Positions 23,970 through 32,100 are shown, numbered from the stretch's first letter. The stretch: DNA of 40,741 bases from Clostridiales bacterium (GCA_029012085.1 JAQXLK010000072.1:1-40741); one strand, 5' to 3'. Program-made: numbers and translations. Notes: generated from the letters alone by a model not told the origin.

Positions 23970-24638
23970 ATGATAACTTTAAAAGACACGGGTTTGTTTC
24001 ATGAGGTTGAGCCCTTTGAGATACAGAAAATGATGAAGTGTTCCGGGGCAGTTACGAAGGAGTACAAGACAGGAGATTATATTTTCCGGGAGGAGGATAT
24101 GCCACAGTTTCTTTACCTTATTTTGGAGGGCGAGGTTTCTATTGTGAAGGATTTTGCCACTGGCAGGCAGGATATTCTTTATGTAGCAGGAACAGGGGAA
24201 GTTTTTGGGGAAGACTTTTTCTGTCCTGAGCAAAAGCCTTACTGGTTTAATGCAGTTGCAAATGAGAAATCTATCATCCTGTTGTTTCCGTGGAAATTTT
24301 TCTTTGGTTTTTGCAGCAATGCCTGTGAGCATCACCAGCAGCTGATTCGGAATATGCTGGAGATTATGGCTGTACGCAGTTTTGATATGACGAAAAAAGC
24401 ACATATATTAAGCAGTACTACATTAAGGGAAAAGATTTCGGTTTGGCTTTTGGAATCTATGAAGGATGGTGTGGTAGATACCGGCATGAACCGGGAGCAG
24501 ATGGCGGCATATCTTGGTGTGACAAGACCTAGCCTTTCCCGTGAGTTGATGAAGATGCAAAAGGAAGGAATTATAGAGATTGACAAAGGAAAGATTGTAA
24601 TATGTGATGAAGAACGGCTATATAGTCCGGTAGAATGA
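23970..24638 (+). CDS. Crp/Fnr family transcriptional regulator
   Basis: A 222-residue protein with an N-terminal cyclic-nucleotide-binding-like beta barrel (about 15-115: GDYIFREEDMPQFLYLILEGEVSIV, GEVFGED) and a C-terminal winged helix-turn-helix (about 165-200: GMNREQMAAYLGVTRPSLSRELMKMQKEGII). The Fnr-type N-terminal Cys cluster is missing, and the cAMP phosphate-binding cassette is not conserved, so the signal is unknown. GAAGGTGAG precedes the start. The next gene is a glycyl-radical protein, and its promoter has a perfect palindrome centred 41.5 nt upstream of the predicted start, the classical class II position for Crp/Fnr activators. Activation of that gene by this protein is therefore inferred. 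Confidence 0.93.
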   Translation: MITLKDTGLFHEVEPFEIQKMMKCSGAVTKEYKTGDYIFREEDMPQFLYLILEGEVSIVKDFATGRQDILYVAGTGEVFGEDFFCPEQKPYWFNAVANEKSIILLFPWKFFFGFCSNACEHHQQLIRNMLEIMAVRSFDMTKKAHILSSTTLREKISVWLLESMKDGVVDTGMNREQMAAYLGVTRPSLSRELMKMQKEGIIEIDKGKIVICDEERLYSPVE

Positions 24639-24643
24639 TTGCT

Positions 24644-24674
24644 AGTATAACGAATAATTAATATTCGCTATACT
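24644..24674. repeat. Inverted repeat after the Crp/Fnr gene
   Basis: AGTATAACGAATA and TATTCGCTATACT pair at 12 of 13 positions around a 5-nt loop, directly after the stop codon. There is no T tract, so it is an atypical terminator, a stabilising hairpin or an operator. Confidence 0.45.
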
Positions 24675-24794
24675 GGGTAACAAGAGATTTCGGAATGTTA
24701 ATAATTATGGCAGGCGTGAAGAAAAAGCCATCCATCATTATTATTGCAGTTATTTGGAATTGTATAGAAAAAGATACAAGAATAACTTCAAACT

Positions 24795-24808
24795 GTAACA
24801 ATTGTTAC
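24795..24808. promoter_or_regulatory. Candidate Crp/Fnr-type activator site of the glycyl-radical gene
   Basis: GTAACAATTGTTAC is a perfect 14-bp palindrome of the form GTA-N8-TAC, which is the operator layout of the Crp-family regulator NtcA. Its centre is 41.5 nt upstream of the start predicted from the TATAAT at 24831. The -35 hexamer of that promoter is poor, as expected for an activator-dependent promoter. Confidence 0.6.
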
Positions 24809-24830
24809 GGAATAAAATAGTAATGGTTAC

Positions 24831-24836
24831 TATAAT
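24831..24836 (+). promoter_or_regulatory. -10 box of the glycyl-radical gene
   Basis: TATAAT, with no -35 match at 16-18 nt. The leader to the start codon is about 58 nt and holds AAAGGAGG. Confidence 0.5.
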
Positions 24837-24900
24837 AAAATCATCAAAGAAAACAACAGATTTTAATAACATATTTTAAATGTTAAAGGAGGTAATCATT

Positions 24901-25137
24901 ATGGCAAATGCACAGGTTGATAATTTAGTAAACATGTTAGACGGTTATGTAGACAAGGGTGGATATCATTTAAATGTCAATGTACTGAACAGAGACACAT
25001 TATTGGATGCACAGAAACATCCGGAGAATTATCCACAGCTTACCATCCGCGTATCTGGATACGCTGTAAACTTTGTCAAGCTTACACCAGAACAGCAGCA
25101 GGATGTAATTTCAAGAACATTCCACGAAGCTATGTAA
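24901..25137 (+). CDS. grcA: Autonomous glycyl-radical cofactor, GrcA/YfiD-like
   Basis: A 78-residue protein corresponding to the last part of pyruvate formate-lyase. The radical-bearing loop RVSGYAVNF contains the glycine that is activated by PFL activating enzyme, followed by the [17 protein letters not shown] tail that is nearly invariant in PFL. Upstream, [28 protein letters not shown] is also the PFL C-terminal sequence. It is shorter than E. coli YfiD (127 residues), with little beyond the PFL-like segment. Known GrcA proteins replace the C-terminal domain of oxygen-cleaved PFL; the same use is inferred here. AAAGGAGG precedes the start. It forms its own transcript, with a candidate Crp/Fnr site upstream and a terminator about 70 nt downstream. 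Confidence 0.9.
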   Translation: MANAQVDNLVNMLDGYVDKGGYHLNVNVLNRDTLLDAQKHPENYPQLTIRVSGYAVNFVKLTPEQQQDVISRTFHEAM

Positions 25138-25207
25138 GATTGTTTTATGATTTGACATAGAGGTGTTCTTGAAATACAAAAGAGAATTGATTAGATTGAT
25201 ATAACAG

Positions 25208-25245
25208 AGACTGCACATAAAAATGTGTGGTCTTTGTTTGTTTTT
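25208..25245 (+). terminator. Terminator after the glycyl-radical gene
   Basis: AGACTGCACAT pairs with ATGTGTGGTCT (two G-T wobbles) around AAAA, followed by TTTGTTTGTTTTT. Confidence 0.75.
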
Positions 25246-25250
25246 GGGGA

Positions 25251-25279
25251 TTGAGAAAATTGTTAAAATCAAGTATGAT
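25251..25279 (+). promoter_or_regulatory. Promoter of the amino-acid ABC transporter
   Basis: TTGAGA, 17-nt spacer, TATGAT. It lies about 140 nt before the start codon, leaving a long leader. Confidence 0.5.
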
Positions 25280-25297
25280 ATTACTTGTGTGCTGGGA

Positions 25298-25311
25298 AAA
25301 TGTATACATTT
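25298..25311. promoter_or_regulatory. Palindrome downstream of the transporter promoter, candidate operator
   Basis: AAATGTATACATTT, a perfect 14-bp palindrome enclosed by CTGG and CCAG. It begins about 12 nt after the predicted transcription start, where a repressor would block transcription. Confidence 0.45.
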
Positions 25312-25419
25312 GCACCAGGGAAAGGGTAATTAAAAACTCGTTTGGTTTAGGCAGTGAGTAGATTACACAGGGTGGAAATTATACATTATCAAATAAAAGA
25401 AAAAGAAGGGAGAACGATA

Positions 25420-26961
25420 TTGAAACAGATAAGTAAAAAGCAGTATGGCATTCCGTTCCTTGGCTTGCTCATTCTTATGATGGTTATGCTGTCAGGATGT
25501 GGCGGACAGAAAAAGGAAGAACAAACGGAACAGAAGATTATAACCTGTGTAGATGATTTGGAAGGAGCAAGGATTGGTGTTCAGTTAGGAACAACCGGGG
25601 ATATATATGCATCTGACTATGAGGGAGATGATGCGGGAACAAAGATTACCCGGTTTAATAAGGGTTCTGATGCCATTCAGGCATTGAAACAGAAAAAGGT
25701 TGACTGCGTTATCATTGATGAACAGCCGGCAATGGCTTATGTCAGCAAGAATCAGGAGCTTTCTATTTTAGAGGAAGAATTTGCAGAAGAAGAATATGCA
25801 ATGTGTGTGTCAAAGGATACACCGGAACTTACATTGCAGATGAATGAAGCGTTAAATGAATTGAAAGAAGATGGAACGCTTGACTCTATTATTAGTAACT
25901 ATATTGGCGAAGATACGGCAGGCAAGTCTCCATATATTTCACCGGAAGAGATTGAAAGAAATGGAACGCTGACCATGGCAACCAATGCCGAATTTCCACC
26001 TTATGAGTATCATGAAGGTGATGAGATTAAAGGTATTGATGTAGATATGGCTCGTGCAATAGCAGATAAACTTGGAAAAGAGCTTGTGATTTCCGATATG
26101 GCATTTGACTCCATTATCATTGCGGTGCAGTCGGGAAAAGCGGATTTTGGTGCTGCCGGTATGACGGTAACAGAGGATCGTTTAAAAAATATCGATTTTA
26201 CAGATTCCTATACTACAGCAAAACAGGTGATTATTGTTAAGTCCAGTGATTTAGCAGGAAAATTATCTATCAAAGACAAATTTTATCAGTCATTTATTGA
26301 GAAAGACCGTTGGAAATATATTCCAAAGGGACTGCTGAACACACTGATTATTACACTTGGTGCAGGTATATTTGGTATTATTTTGGGATTTATCCTTGCA
26401 ATCATTCGTGTGGCACATGACCGAAATGAAGAAAAAAGCAAGATGATTAAGATGTTAAATGGTATTGCAAAGGTTTATCTTACCATATTTCGTGGTACAC
26501 CGGTTGTGGTACAGCTTCTTATTATGTATTATGTAGTATTTGCCTCGGTAAATGTGAATCCGATTGTGGCAGCAGTGCTGGCATTTGGACTCAATTCAGC
26601 AGCCTATGTAGCAGAAGCTATACGAGCTGGAATTATGGCAATTGAGATTGGACAGTTTGAGGCGGGACGGAGTCTTGGTTTTACCTATGGACAGACCATG
26701 ATGTACATTATCATGCCACAGGCAGTTAAAAATGCATTACCGGCTATGTGTAATGAGTTCATTGCGTTGCTGAAGGAAAGCTCCATTGTTGGTTATATTG
26801 GTTTGGTGGATATTACAAAAGCAGGTGATATTATCCGTAGTAATACTTATGAAGCAACCATGCCATTATTTACGGTAGCTGTATTTTATTTGATTATTGT
26901 TATGATTTTAACCTCATTAGTTGGTCGTCTGGAAAGGAGGCTGAAAAAGGATGCAAGATAA
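25420..26961 (+). CDS. Polar amino-acid ABC transporter: permuted binding domain fused to permease
   Basis: A 513-residue lipoprotein-permease fusion. TTG 25420 is the best start: AAGGGAG is at the right distance, and the product begins directly with a signal peptide ending in the lipobox LSGC (Cys27). Residues about 44-168 are the second half of an SBP_bac_3 domain ([18 protein letters not shown] ... [15 protein letters not shown]). Residues about 184-277 are its first half ([17 protein letters not shown] ... [17 protein letters not shown]). In standard binding proteins these halves are in the opposite order, so the domain is circularly permuted. A HisM/GlnP-type permease follows (about 295-513), with the EAA loop in [29 protein letters not shown]. 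It overlaps the ATPase gene by 11 nt. Substrate: a polar amino acid, not further resolved. Confidence 0.9.
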   Translation: MKQISKKQYGIPFLGLLILMMVMLSGCGGQKKEEQTEQKIITCVDDLEGARIGVQLGTTGDIYASDYEGDDAGTKITRFNKGSDAIQALKQKKVDCVIIDEQPAMAYVSKNQELSILEEEFAEEEYAMCVSKDTPELTLQMNEALNELKEDGTLDSIISNYIGEDTAGKSPYISPEEIERNGTLTMATNAEFPPYEYHEGDEIKGIDVDMARAIADKLGKELVISDMAFDSIIIAVQSGKADFGAAGMTVTEDRLKNIDFTDSYTTAKQVIIVKSSDLAGKLSIKDKFYQSFIEKDRWKYIPKGLLNTLIITLGAGIFGIILGFILAIIRVAHDRNEEKSKMIKMLNGIAKVYLTIFRGTPVVVQLLIMYYVVFASVNVNPIVAAVLAFGLNSAAYVAEAIRAGIMAIEIGQFEAGRSLGFTYGQTMMYIIMPQAVKNALPAMCNEFIALLKESSIVGYIGLVDITKAGDIIRSNTYEATMPLFTVAVFYLIIVMILTSLVGRLERRLKKDAR

Positions 26962-27691
26962 AGAAGTGTTAATTGAAATTAAAGATTTATGTAAGTCTTA
27001 TGGAGAACATCTGGTATTAGACCGGATTAATACCCAGATTCGTAAGGGAGAAGTGATTGCGATTGTAGGACCTTCCGGATGTGGTAAATCCACTTTTCTT
27101 CGTTCTTTGAACCTTTTAGAAAAGCCGGAGTCCGGTTCTATCATTTTCGAGGGGACGGATATTATGGATAAAAATACAAATATCAATCAGGTACGGCAAA
27201 AGATTGGTATGGTATTTCAGCAGTTTAATCTGTTTCCGAATATGACGGTCAAAGAGAATATCATGCTTGCACCTGTAAAACTGAAAGTGATGAGTAAAAA
27301 AGATGCTTCTGATAAAGCAGATGAGCTGCTTGCCAGAGTGGGACTTGCGGATAAAGCGGATGCATATCCGGGAAATTTATCCGGTGGACAAAAGCAGCGT
27401 ATTGCCATTGCCAGAACCATGGCAATGAATCCGGATGTGATTTTGTTTGATGAGCCGACTTCTGCGCTTGACCCGGAAATGGTAGGTGAGGTACTAGAAA
27501 TTATGAAAGAGCTTGCAAAAGACGGTATGACCATGATTGTGGTGACCCATGAGATGGGCTTTGCAAAAGATGTGGCAACACGGGTACTCTTTATTGACGA
27601 GAAGAACATTCAGGAAGACAGTGAACCAAAAGCATTTTTTGAAAATCCGAAGAACCAAAGATTGAAAGAATTTTTATCAAAAGTACGGTAA
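26951..27691 (+). CDS. Polar amino-acid ABC transporter ATP-binding protein
   Basis: A 246-residue GlnQ/HisP-type ATPase that energises the fused binding-protein/permease encoded upstream. Walker A is GPSGCGKST, the Q loop is [14 protein letters not shown], the signature is LSGGQKQR, Walker B is [14 protein letters not shown], and the switch histidine is in VVTHEMGFA. Length and sequence are typical. AAAGGAGG lies inside the end of the previous gene and the two frames overlap by 11 nt, so translation is coupled. The nearest clear terminator is about 210 nt downstream. Confidence 0.96.
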   Translation: MQDKEVLIEIKDLCKSYGEHLVLDRINTQIRKGEVIAIVGPSGCGKSTFLRSLNLLEKPESGSIIFEGTDIMDKNTNINQVRQKIGMVFQQFNLFPNMTVKENIMLAPVKLKVMSKKDASDKADELLARVGLADKADAYPGNLSGGQKQRIAIARTMAMNPDVILFDEPTSALDPEMVGEVLEIMKELAKDGMTMIVVTHEMGFAKDVATRVLFIDEKNIQEDSEPKAFFENPKNQRLKEFLSKVR

Positions 27692-27771
27692 ATGTCAATT
27701 GTAAGATTTGATAAATGTGACAAAATGACATGGATTTTTTGCCTTAGAATGTAGAAAAATCGTGTGGTTGA

Positions 27772-27799
27772 CAAAGAAAAAATGTGATGGTGCCGATTA
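27772..27799 (+). promoter_or_regulatory. Weak sigma-28-like promoter in a gene-free stretch
   Basis: CAAAGAAA, 12 nt, GCCGATTA, resembling TAAAGTTT-N11-GCCGATAA. It would drive a transcript of about 130 nt to the hairpin at 27900-27935. No coding sequence with a ribosome site lies between. Confidence 0.25.
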
Positions 27800-28100
27800 A
27801 AGGGGCTTTATGTAGGACTGAGAATTTGAATGGATGACAGAAGGATAAAAATGGAACCGGAAGGTTATCGTGGAAAAAAGAATAGTGAAAAGTATTATGA
27901 AATCCTCTGCTTTTGTAAAAGCGGGGGATTTTTATATATCAACAAAAATGTGATGGGTATGATTACGAAAATGTGATGAATATCGCAGGGGGAAAGAATG
28001 GTGCTGCGTAGAACTTACTATGAAAGCTGTTAGAATAGTATCTGATTTTTTAAGTGGAAGGGGTAAAAACATGTGGAAAAGAATAATTAAAAATGTGATG
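27779..28100 (+). repeat. Four copies of AAAATGTGATG
   Basis: Exact copies at 27779-27789, 27945-27955, 27968-27978 and 28090-28100. They share no longer context and are not evenly spaced. They occur in the 520-nt gap between two convergent transcription units, which otherwise holds two hairpins and one small candidate ORF. Confidence 0.6.
27900..27935 (+). terminator. Terminator downstream of the amino-acid transporter
   Basis: AAATCCTCTGCTTTT pairs with AAAAGCGGGGGATTT (two G-T wobbles) with a tiny loop, followed by a T tract. It is the first clear terminator after the ATPase gene. Confidence 0.75.
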
Positions 28101-28121
28101 GAAGGAGTTTTGCGTGGGTGA
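28071..28121 (+). CDS. Candidate 16-residue amphipathic peptide
   Basis: MWKRIIKNVMEGVLRG. GGAAGGGG lies 8 nt upstream, an extended -10 (TGTTAGAAT, 28028-28036) is about 35 nt further up, and a strong hairpin follows the stop. Hydrophobic residues fall at 2, 5, 6, 9, 10, 13 and 14, and the rest are cationic or polar, giving an ideal amphipathic helix with net positive charge. Peptides of this kind include membrane-active toxins, modulins and leader peptides. No exporter or processing gene is adjacent. A chance ORF remains quite possible given its length. Confidence 0.35.
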   Translation: MWKRIIKNVMEGVLRG

Positions 28122-28123
28122 AT

Positions 28124-28179
28124 ATAAAAAAGAGGACTGCCTCGCAATAAGTATGTACAATACTGAGCGAGGCAGTCCT
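28124..28179 (-). terminator. Terminator of the paaK-ACT-PH operon
   Basis: A 13-bp perfect stem (AGGACTGCCTCGC and its complement), extended by an inner AGTAT/ATACT pairing, with a T tract on the minus strand. It may also stop a plus-strand transcript. Confidence 0.85.
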
Positions 28180-28213
28180 TGTAAGGTTATGATTCGATTA
28201 TAAATATGGATAG

Positions 28214-28594
28214 TTATGAAAGCTCCTCATCCATATCATCATTGTCATCATGTTCCATATATTCCCGGTTGGAAACGCGCTTGGCATCTCTCTGGGCTTC
28301 TACAAGCTGTGATAATTGTTCTTTTACATCCCGCGGATGCTTCACACTCACAATGTCAAAGTCTTTTAAGGTTTTATCTGCGGAACAGCAATGAATGGTT
28401 CCGACACCAAAGAGTCTTTGACCGAAAGAGCGATTCAGTGAAATATCCATAATCCGGTATAAGCGAACTTCATCTTCCTGCTTATTGAGAAATCCTTTCT
28501 CAATGAAAAGACGTTCTTCTGATAAACTATATTTGGTAAATGATAGTGGTAGACCAAACAGAGTACGTTTTCTGTCATGCCATAAATAATCCAT
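28214..28594 (-). CDS. PH domain-containing protein (bPH_2/YdbS-like)
   Basis: A 126-residue protein that reads as a single bacterial PH-like domain: FTKYSLSEERLFIEKGFLNKQEDEVRLYRIMDISLNRSFGQRLFGVGTIHCCSADKTLKDFDIVSVKHPRDVKEQLSQLV, the DUF304/bPH_2 pattern with its VRLYRI-D and G-G-TI-C landmarks. Unlike YdbS it has no membrane segments. A very acidic tail follows (EHDDNDDMDEELS). AAGGAGG precedes the start. It is the last gene of a three-gene operon with an ACT protein and PaaK; a functional link with them is not obvious. Confidence 0.82.
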   Translation of the reverse strand: MDYLWHDRKRTLFGLPLSFTKYSLSEERLFIEKGFLNKQEDEVRLYRIMDISLNRSFGQRLFGVGTIHCCSADKTLKDFDIVSVKHPRDVKEQLSQLVEAQRDAKRVSNREYMEHDDNDDMDEELS

Positions 28595-28612
28595 AATAAA
28601 ATGCCTCCTTGA

Positions 28613-29047
28613 TTAATCGTTCATGGAATATGTTTCTTCCGTAGTAAATAGTTCAAATGAGGAAGATTGAATGGCTTCTAATGCCTTCTTCTGGTCGCTG
28701 GTTTTTACAACGATAGATGCGTTTTCATCACCGGAGGTTAAACCATACATATATTCAACATTTACGCCTACATTAGAAAAGATTGCCAATAGTTCTCCAA
28801 GCTTACCAACATGCTGTGTCAGTTTTACAGCAATGACATCGGTAATCATGGCGGAGAAACCATTATCCTTTAATACTTTAACAGCTTTATCCGGGTTGGA
28901 CAGGATTAACCGCAATAGTCCGTAGTCGCTGGTATCTGCTAAAGAAACAGATACGATATTGATATCGTTTTCTTTTAAAACCTGAGTTACCTGTTCCAGA
29001 CGGCCGGCACGGTTTTCGATAAATACAGTCAACTGCTTAATAAACAT
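28613..29047 (-). CDS. Tandem ACT domain protein
   Basis: A 144-residue protein made of two ACT domains. The first runs from KQLTVFIENRAGRLEQVTQVLKENDINIVSVSLADTSDYGLLRLIL, and the second from VIAVKLTQHVGKLGELLAIFSNVGVNVEYMYGLT. The ENRAGRL and HVGKLGEL turns are the usual ligand-contact glycines, and amino acids are the typical ligands. It lies 21 nt downstream of paaK, an association common in Firmicutes and archaea, where the pair probably senses aromatic amino acids while PaaK activates arylacetates. AAAGGAGG precedes the start. Confidence 0.9.
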   Translation of the reverse strand: MFIKQLTVFIENRAGRLEQVTQVLKENDINIVSVSLADTSDYGLLRLILSNPDKAVKVLKDNGFSAMITDVIAVKLTQHVGKLGELLAIFSNVGVNVEYMYGLTSGDENASIVVKTSDQKKALEAIQSSSFELFTTEETYSMND

Positions 29048-29068
29048 AAAAACTCCTCCTTTGTGAGA

Positions 29069-30367
29069 TTATACAAGTTTACGTTTGTCAATAACACGAA
29101 CAGCTTTGCCCATGCTTCTTTCGATGGTCTTAGGCTCAACCAGCTTAATTTTCGCATTCAGACCAATTCCCTGATGAACTGCATGTTCAATTTTCTTTTG
29201 AAGGTTCTCTAACTCACGAATTTCATCGGAGAAGAAACGTTCTTCCACTTCCACAAGAATAGCAAGTGTATCCTGATGGTTTACACGGTCAACGATAATC
29301 TGGTAATTTGGTGTAATTCCATCTACTGTAAGAAGTGCTGCTTCTACCTGACTTGGGAAAACATTTACACCGCGAATAATTAACATATCATCAGAACGTC
29401 CTGTGAAGCGGCTGATTCTGGCTGTTGTACGTCCGCATTCACATTTTTCATGTGTGATGCTTGTTAAGTCTTTTGTGCGGTAACGGATTAATGGGATACC
29501 CTCTTTGGTCAGGGTGGTAATGACTAATTCACCGGTTTCTCCATCGGCTACAGGCTCTAATGTATTAGGGTCAACGATTTCAGGATAGAAATAATCCTCA
29601 AAAATGTGTAATCCCTTATGTAAATGACAGTCAGCAGCAACACCCGGTCCCATGATTTCAGAAAGACCATAGATGTCATGGGCATGAATTCCAAGACGTT
29701 CTTCAATCTGCGTACGCATGTTTTCTGTCCAAGGCTCGGCACCATTTAAGGTTGCTTTTAATTTAATCTTATCTTTGAGTCCCTGCTCTTCAATTACTTC
29801 TGCAATATGCATCAGGTAAGATGGGGTACACATAAGACCTGTTGCACCAAAGTCAATCATCATGTCAATTAACTTCTGGGTGTTACCTGTAGACATTGGA
29901 ACAACTGTTGCACCAAGATGCTCTGCACCATAATGTCCGCCAAGACCACCGGTGAAAAGACCGTATCCATAAGCTACCTGAATAACATCATTTCTTCCAA
30001 GTCCTGCCATGGCACAGCATCGTGCCACACATTCTGACCAGACTTCAATATCTTTTCTTGTGTAACCAACTACAGTGGCTTTGCCGGTTGTACCGGAAGA
30101 GGCATGAATACGAACAATTTCGCTTAATGGGACTGCAAACAATCCAAAAGGATAATTGTCACGCAAATCATCTTTTGTGGTAAATGGAAGTTTTGTAATA
30201 TCTTCAATAGAATTGATATCACCTGTTTCCAATCCTGCTTCCTGCATTTTCTTGCGGTATGGCTCTACATTATGATAGACACGGCTTACCACCTTACGGA
30301 GACGGGCACTTTGCAGATTCGTAAGTTCGTCCCGGCTCATACATTCTCTTGCTTCATTCCAAATCAT
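29069..30367 (-). CDS. paaK: Phenylacetate-CoA ligase
   Basis: A 432-residue acyl-adenylate-forming enzyme that makes phenylacetyl-CoA (or a related arylacetyl-CoA) from the acid, CoA and ATP. Motifs: the P-loop [16 protein letters not shown] (about 90-105), the [12 protein letters not shown] region, [27 protein letters not shown], and the hinge [20 protein letters not shown], with the C-terminal catalytic lysine near [14 protein letters not shown]. The family length is normal. GGAG precedes the start. It is first in an operon with an ACT protein and a PH-domain protein. The iorAB genes often found next to it are absent. Confidence 0.95.
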   Translation of the reverse strand: MIWNEARECMSRDELTNLQSARLRKVVSRVYHNVEPYRKKMQEAGLETGDINSIEDITKLPFTTKDDLRDNYPFGLFAVPLSEIVRIHASSGTTGKATVVGYTRKDIEVWSECVARCCAMAGLGRNDVIQVAYGYGLFTGGLGGHYGAEHLGATVVPMSTGNTQKLIDMMIDFGATGLMCTPSYLMHIAEVIEEQGLKDKIKLKATLNGAEPWTENMRTQIEERLGIHAHDIYGLSEIMGPGVAADCHLHKGLHIFEDYFYPEIVDPNTLEPVADGETGELVITTLTKEGIPLIRYRTKDLTSITHEKCECGRTTARISRFTGRSDDMLIIRGVNVFPSQVEAALLTVDGITPNYQIIVDRVNHQDTLAILVEVEERFFSDEIRELENLQKKIEHAVHQGIGLNAKIKLVEPKTIERSMGKAVRVIDKRKLV

Positions 30368-30440
30368 ATGTCTTCTCCTTCATAAGTAATATGTGCATGA
30401 GATATTGCTTTTAGAACCATCATCTCACACGTGTATGCTA

Positions 30441-30449
30441 ATTGTACCA
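30441..30449 (-). promoter_or_regulatory. Extended -10 promoter of the paaK operon
   Basis: On the minus strand TGGTACAAT, about 75 nt before the paaK start. No clear -35 is seen. A TGAGAT/ATCTCA hairpin lies in the leader. Confidence 0.45.
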
Positions 30450-30529
30450 CGTTTTATGAAAAGAGAAAAGAAAAATGAATGTGACATTTATCATGTATGA
30501 ATATGCCGCTGGTAAAAAACGACATCTTT

Positions 30530-30538
30530 TGGTATAAT
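30530..30538 (+). promoter_or_regulatory. Extended -10 promoter of the DUF1015 gene
   Basis: TGGTATAAT with no clear -35, 65 nt before the start codon. It is divergent from the paaK promoter about 80 nt away. Confidence 0.5.
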
Positions 30539-30603
30539 GCATTTATAGGACGCAGGGGAAAGAAGACTTCTGCAAATTGATGATTTGGAAGGAGAAATGA
30601 CGG

Positions 30604-31920
30604 ATGAATTGTTTACATGTGCCAAAGATTATGATGCCAAAAGAGGGAACAGACTTATATAAATGGTCTGTTATCGCTTGTGATCAATATACGTCCCAGC
30701 CGGAGTACTGGCAGGAGACAGAAAAGATAGTGGGAGATGCACCGTCCACTTTAAAGCTTATACTTCCAGAGGTGTATTTGGAAGGGGAAGATGAAAAACA
30801 GCGTGTGGAGAATATTCATAAAACAATGAAGCAGTATGTGGAAGAAGGAACTTTGCAGGAAATGCCGGCAGGATTTATGCTGGTGGAAAGAAGCTATGGC
30901 AAAGCACTTTCACGGTGCGGACTTGTGGTGGAGATTGATTTAGAGACATATGAATATAAGAAGGGAGCCCATTCCCTGACGCGACCAACAGAGATGACCG
31001 TAGAGGAGCGGATTCCACCGCGTCTTAGAGTACGTCAGACAGCGACGGTAGAGCTTCCGCATATTATGCTGCTAATTGATGATCCGGAACGTACTGTAAT
31101 CGAGCCGTTGATGGCAAAAAAGGATTCTTTTCAAAAGATGTATGATACAGACCTTATGCAAAAGGGAGGTCATATTATCGGCTGGTTCATTCCGGAGGGA
31201 GAAGAGACAAGCCGGATTATGAAGTTAATTGAAAATCTTGCAGACCCGGATGCATTTAAGGAGAAATATCATTTACAGGAGGATTATCCACTGCTTAATT
31301 TTGCAGTAGGTGATGGCAATCATTCCATGGCAACTGCCAAGGCGGCATGGGAGAATATAAAGAAGGATTTACCGGAAACAGAATGGGAGAATCATCCTGC
31401 CAGATACTGTCTTTGTGAAATCGTGAATGTTCAGGATGAAAGTCTGGAAATAGAGCCGATTCACCGGGTTATGTTTGGTGTCGATAAAGAGGAGCTGTTT
31501 ACAGAAGCAAAGAGTTATTATGAGGCAAAGGCATGTAGTTTCTGTGTAGAAGAAGGTGTGTCTGAAAAGCCGTTTACAGATAATGATACCCATTGTTTTG
31601 CATTTTGCAGTAAAGATGGTGTCGGAATGATTAAGGTAAACCATCCGGCATGGGGGATTGCAGTAGCAACGTTACAGAATTTCTTAGATGAATTTTTAAG
31701 CAGCCATCCGGATTGTAAGATTGACTATATTCATGGAGAAGATGTGGTGGATTCTCTGGGAAAGAAAGCGGGGAATATAGGATTTTTGCTTCCGGATATT
31801 CATAAGGAAGATTTGTTTAAGGGCGTTATAGTGGACGGTGTATTACCGCGTAAAACCTTTTCAATGGGGGAGGCAAATGAAAAGCGTTACTACATGGAAT
31901 GTAAGCGGATTGAAAAATAA
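30604..31920 (+). CDS. DUF1015 family protein
   Basis: A 438-residue cytoplasmic protein of the DUF1015 family. Recognisable parts are the N-terminal KWSVIACDQYTSQPEYWQETE, RPTEMTVEERIPPRLRVRQTATVELPHIMLLIDDP, and the conserved NFAVGDGNHSMATAKAAWENIK motif, where other members have DGHHR-YETA. The C-terminal HGEDVVDSLGKKAGNIGFLLP and RKTFSMGEANEKRYYMECKRI are also typical. Archaeal relatives include free-serine kinases, but the function in Firmicutes is not established. GGAGAAATGACGG precedes the start. Confidence 0.88.
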   Translation: MNCLHVPKIMMPKEGTDLYKWSVIACDQYTSQPEYWQETEKIVGDAPSTLKLILPEVYLEGEDEKQRVENIHKTMKQYVEEGTLQEMPAGFMLVERSYGKALSRCGLVVEIDLETYEYKKGAHSLTRPTEMTVEERIPPRLRVRQTATVELPHIMLLIDDPERTVIEPLMAKKDSFQKMYDTDLMQKGGHIIGWFIPEGEETSRIMKLIENLADPDAFKEKYHLQEDYPLLNFAVGDGNHSMATAKAAWENIKKDLPETEWENHPARYCLCEIVNVQDESLEIEPIHRVMFGVDKEELFTEAKSYYEAKACSFCVEEGVSEKPFTDNDTHCFAFCSKDGVGMIKVNHPAWGIAVATLQNFLDEFLSSHPDCKIDYIHGEDVVDSLGKKAGNIGFLLPDIHKEDLFKGVIVDGVLPRKTFSMGEANEKRYYMECKRIEK

Positions 31921-31978
31921 AATGTTTCTCAAAATGTTAAAAAAAGACAAAGAATTGCTTTCGGATTTGTGCGATTTA

Positions 31979-31987
31979 TGGTAAAAT
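31979..31987 (+). promoter_or_regulatory. Extended -10 promoter of the kinase-tautomerase pair
   Basis: TGGTAAAAT. The -35 is weak (TTGCTT is 21 nt away). Transcription would start just before the hairpin described next. Confidence 0.35.
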
Positions 31988-31991
31988 AATG

Positions 31992-32036
31992 ACATATATG
32001 GAAGTACTCTTACATATGATAGAGTACCATATGTGT
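31992..32036 (+). repeat. 5' leader hairpin
   Basis: ATATGG-AAG-TACTCT pairs with AGAGTA-CCATAT, a 12-bp stem with a 3-nt bulge, at the predicted 5' end of the kinase mRNA. There is no T tract, so a stabilising or regulatory hairpin is more likely than a terminator. Confidence 0.4.
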
Positions 32037-32100
32037 GTTGGGAGATATACTGTAATGGCTGATGATGGAACAGGCACGGGGAAGAAAGAAGGTGTTACTT

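Noticed and set aside
24713-24820. Possible 36-residue membrane peptide upstream of the glycyl-radical gene
   Set aside because: It has a short hydrophobic run but a poor ribosome site and no promoter of its own, and it overlaps the candidate Crp/Fnr site. Chance is more likely.
27831-27977. Possible 48-residue ORF between the amino-acid transporter and the PH-domain gene
   Set aside because: It lacks a ribosome site, reads straight through a terminator hairpin and has no recognisable domain.
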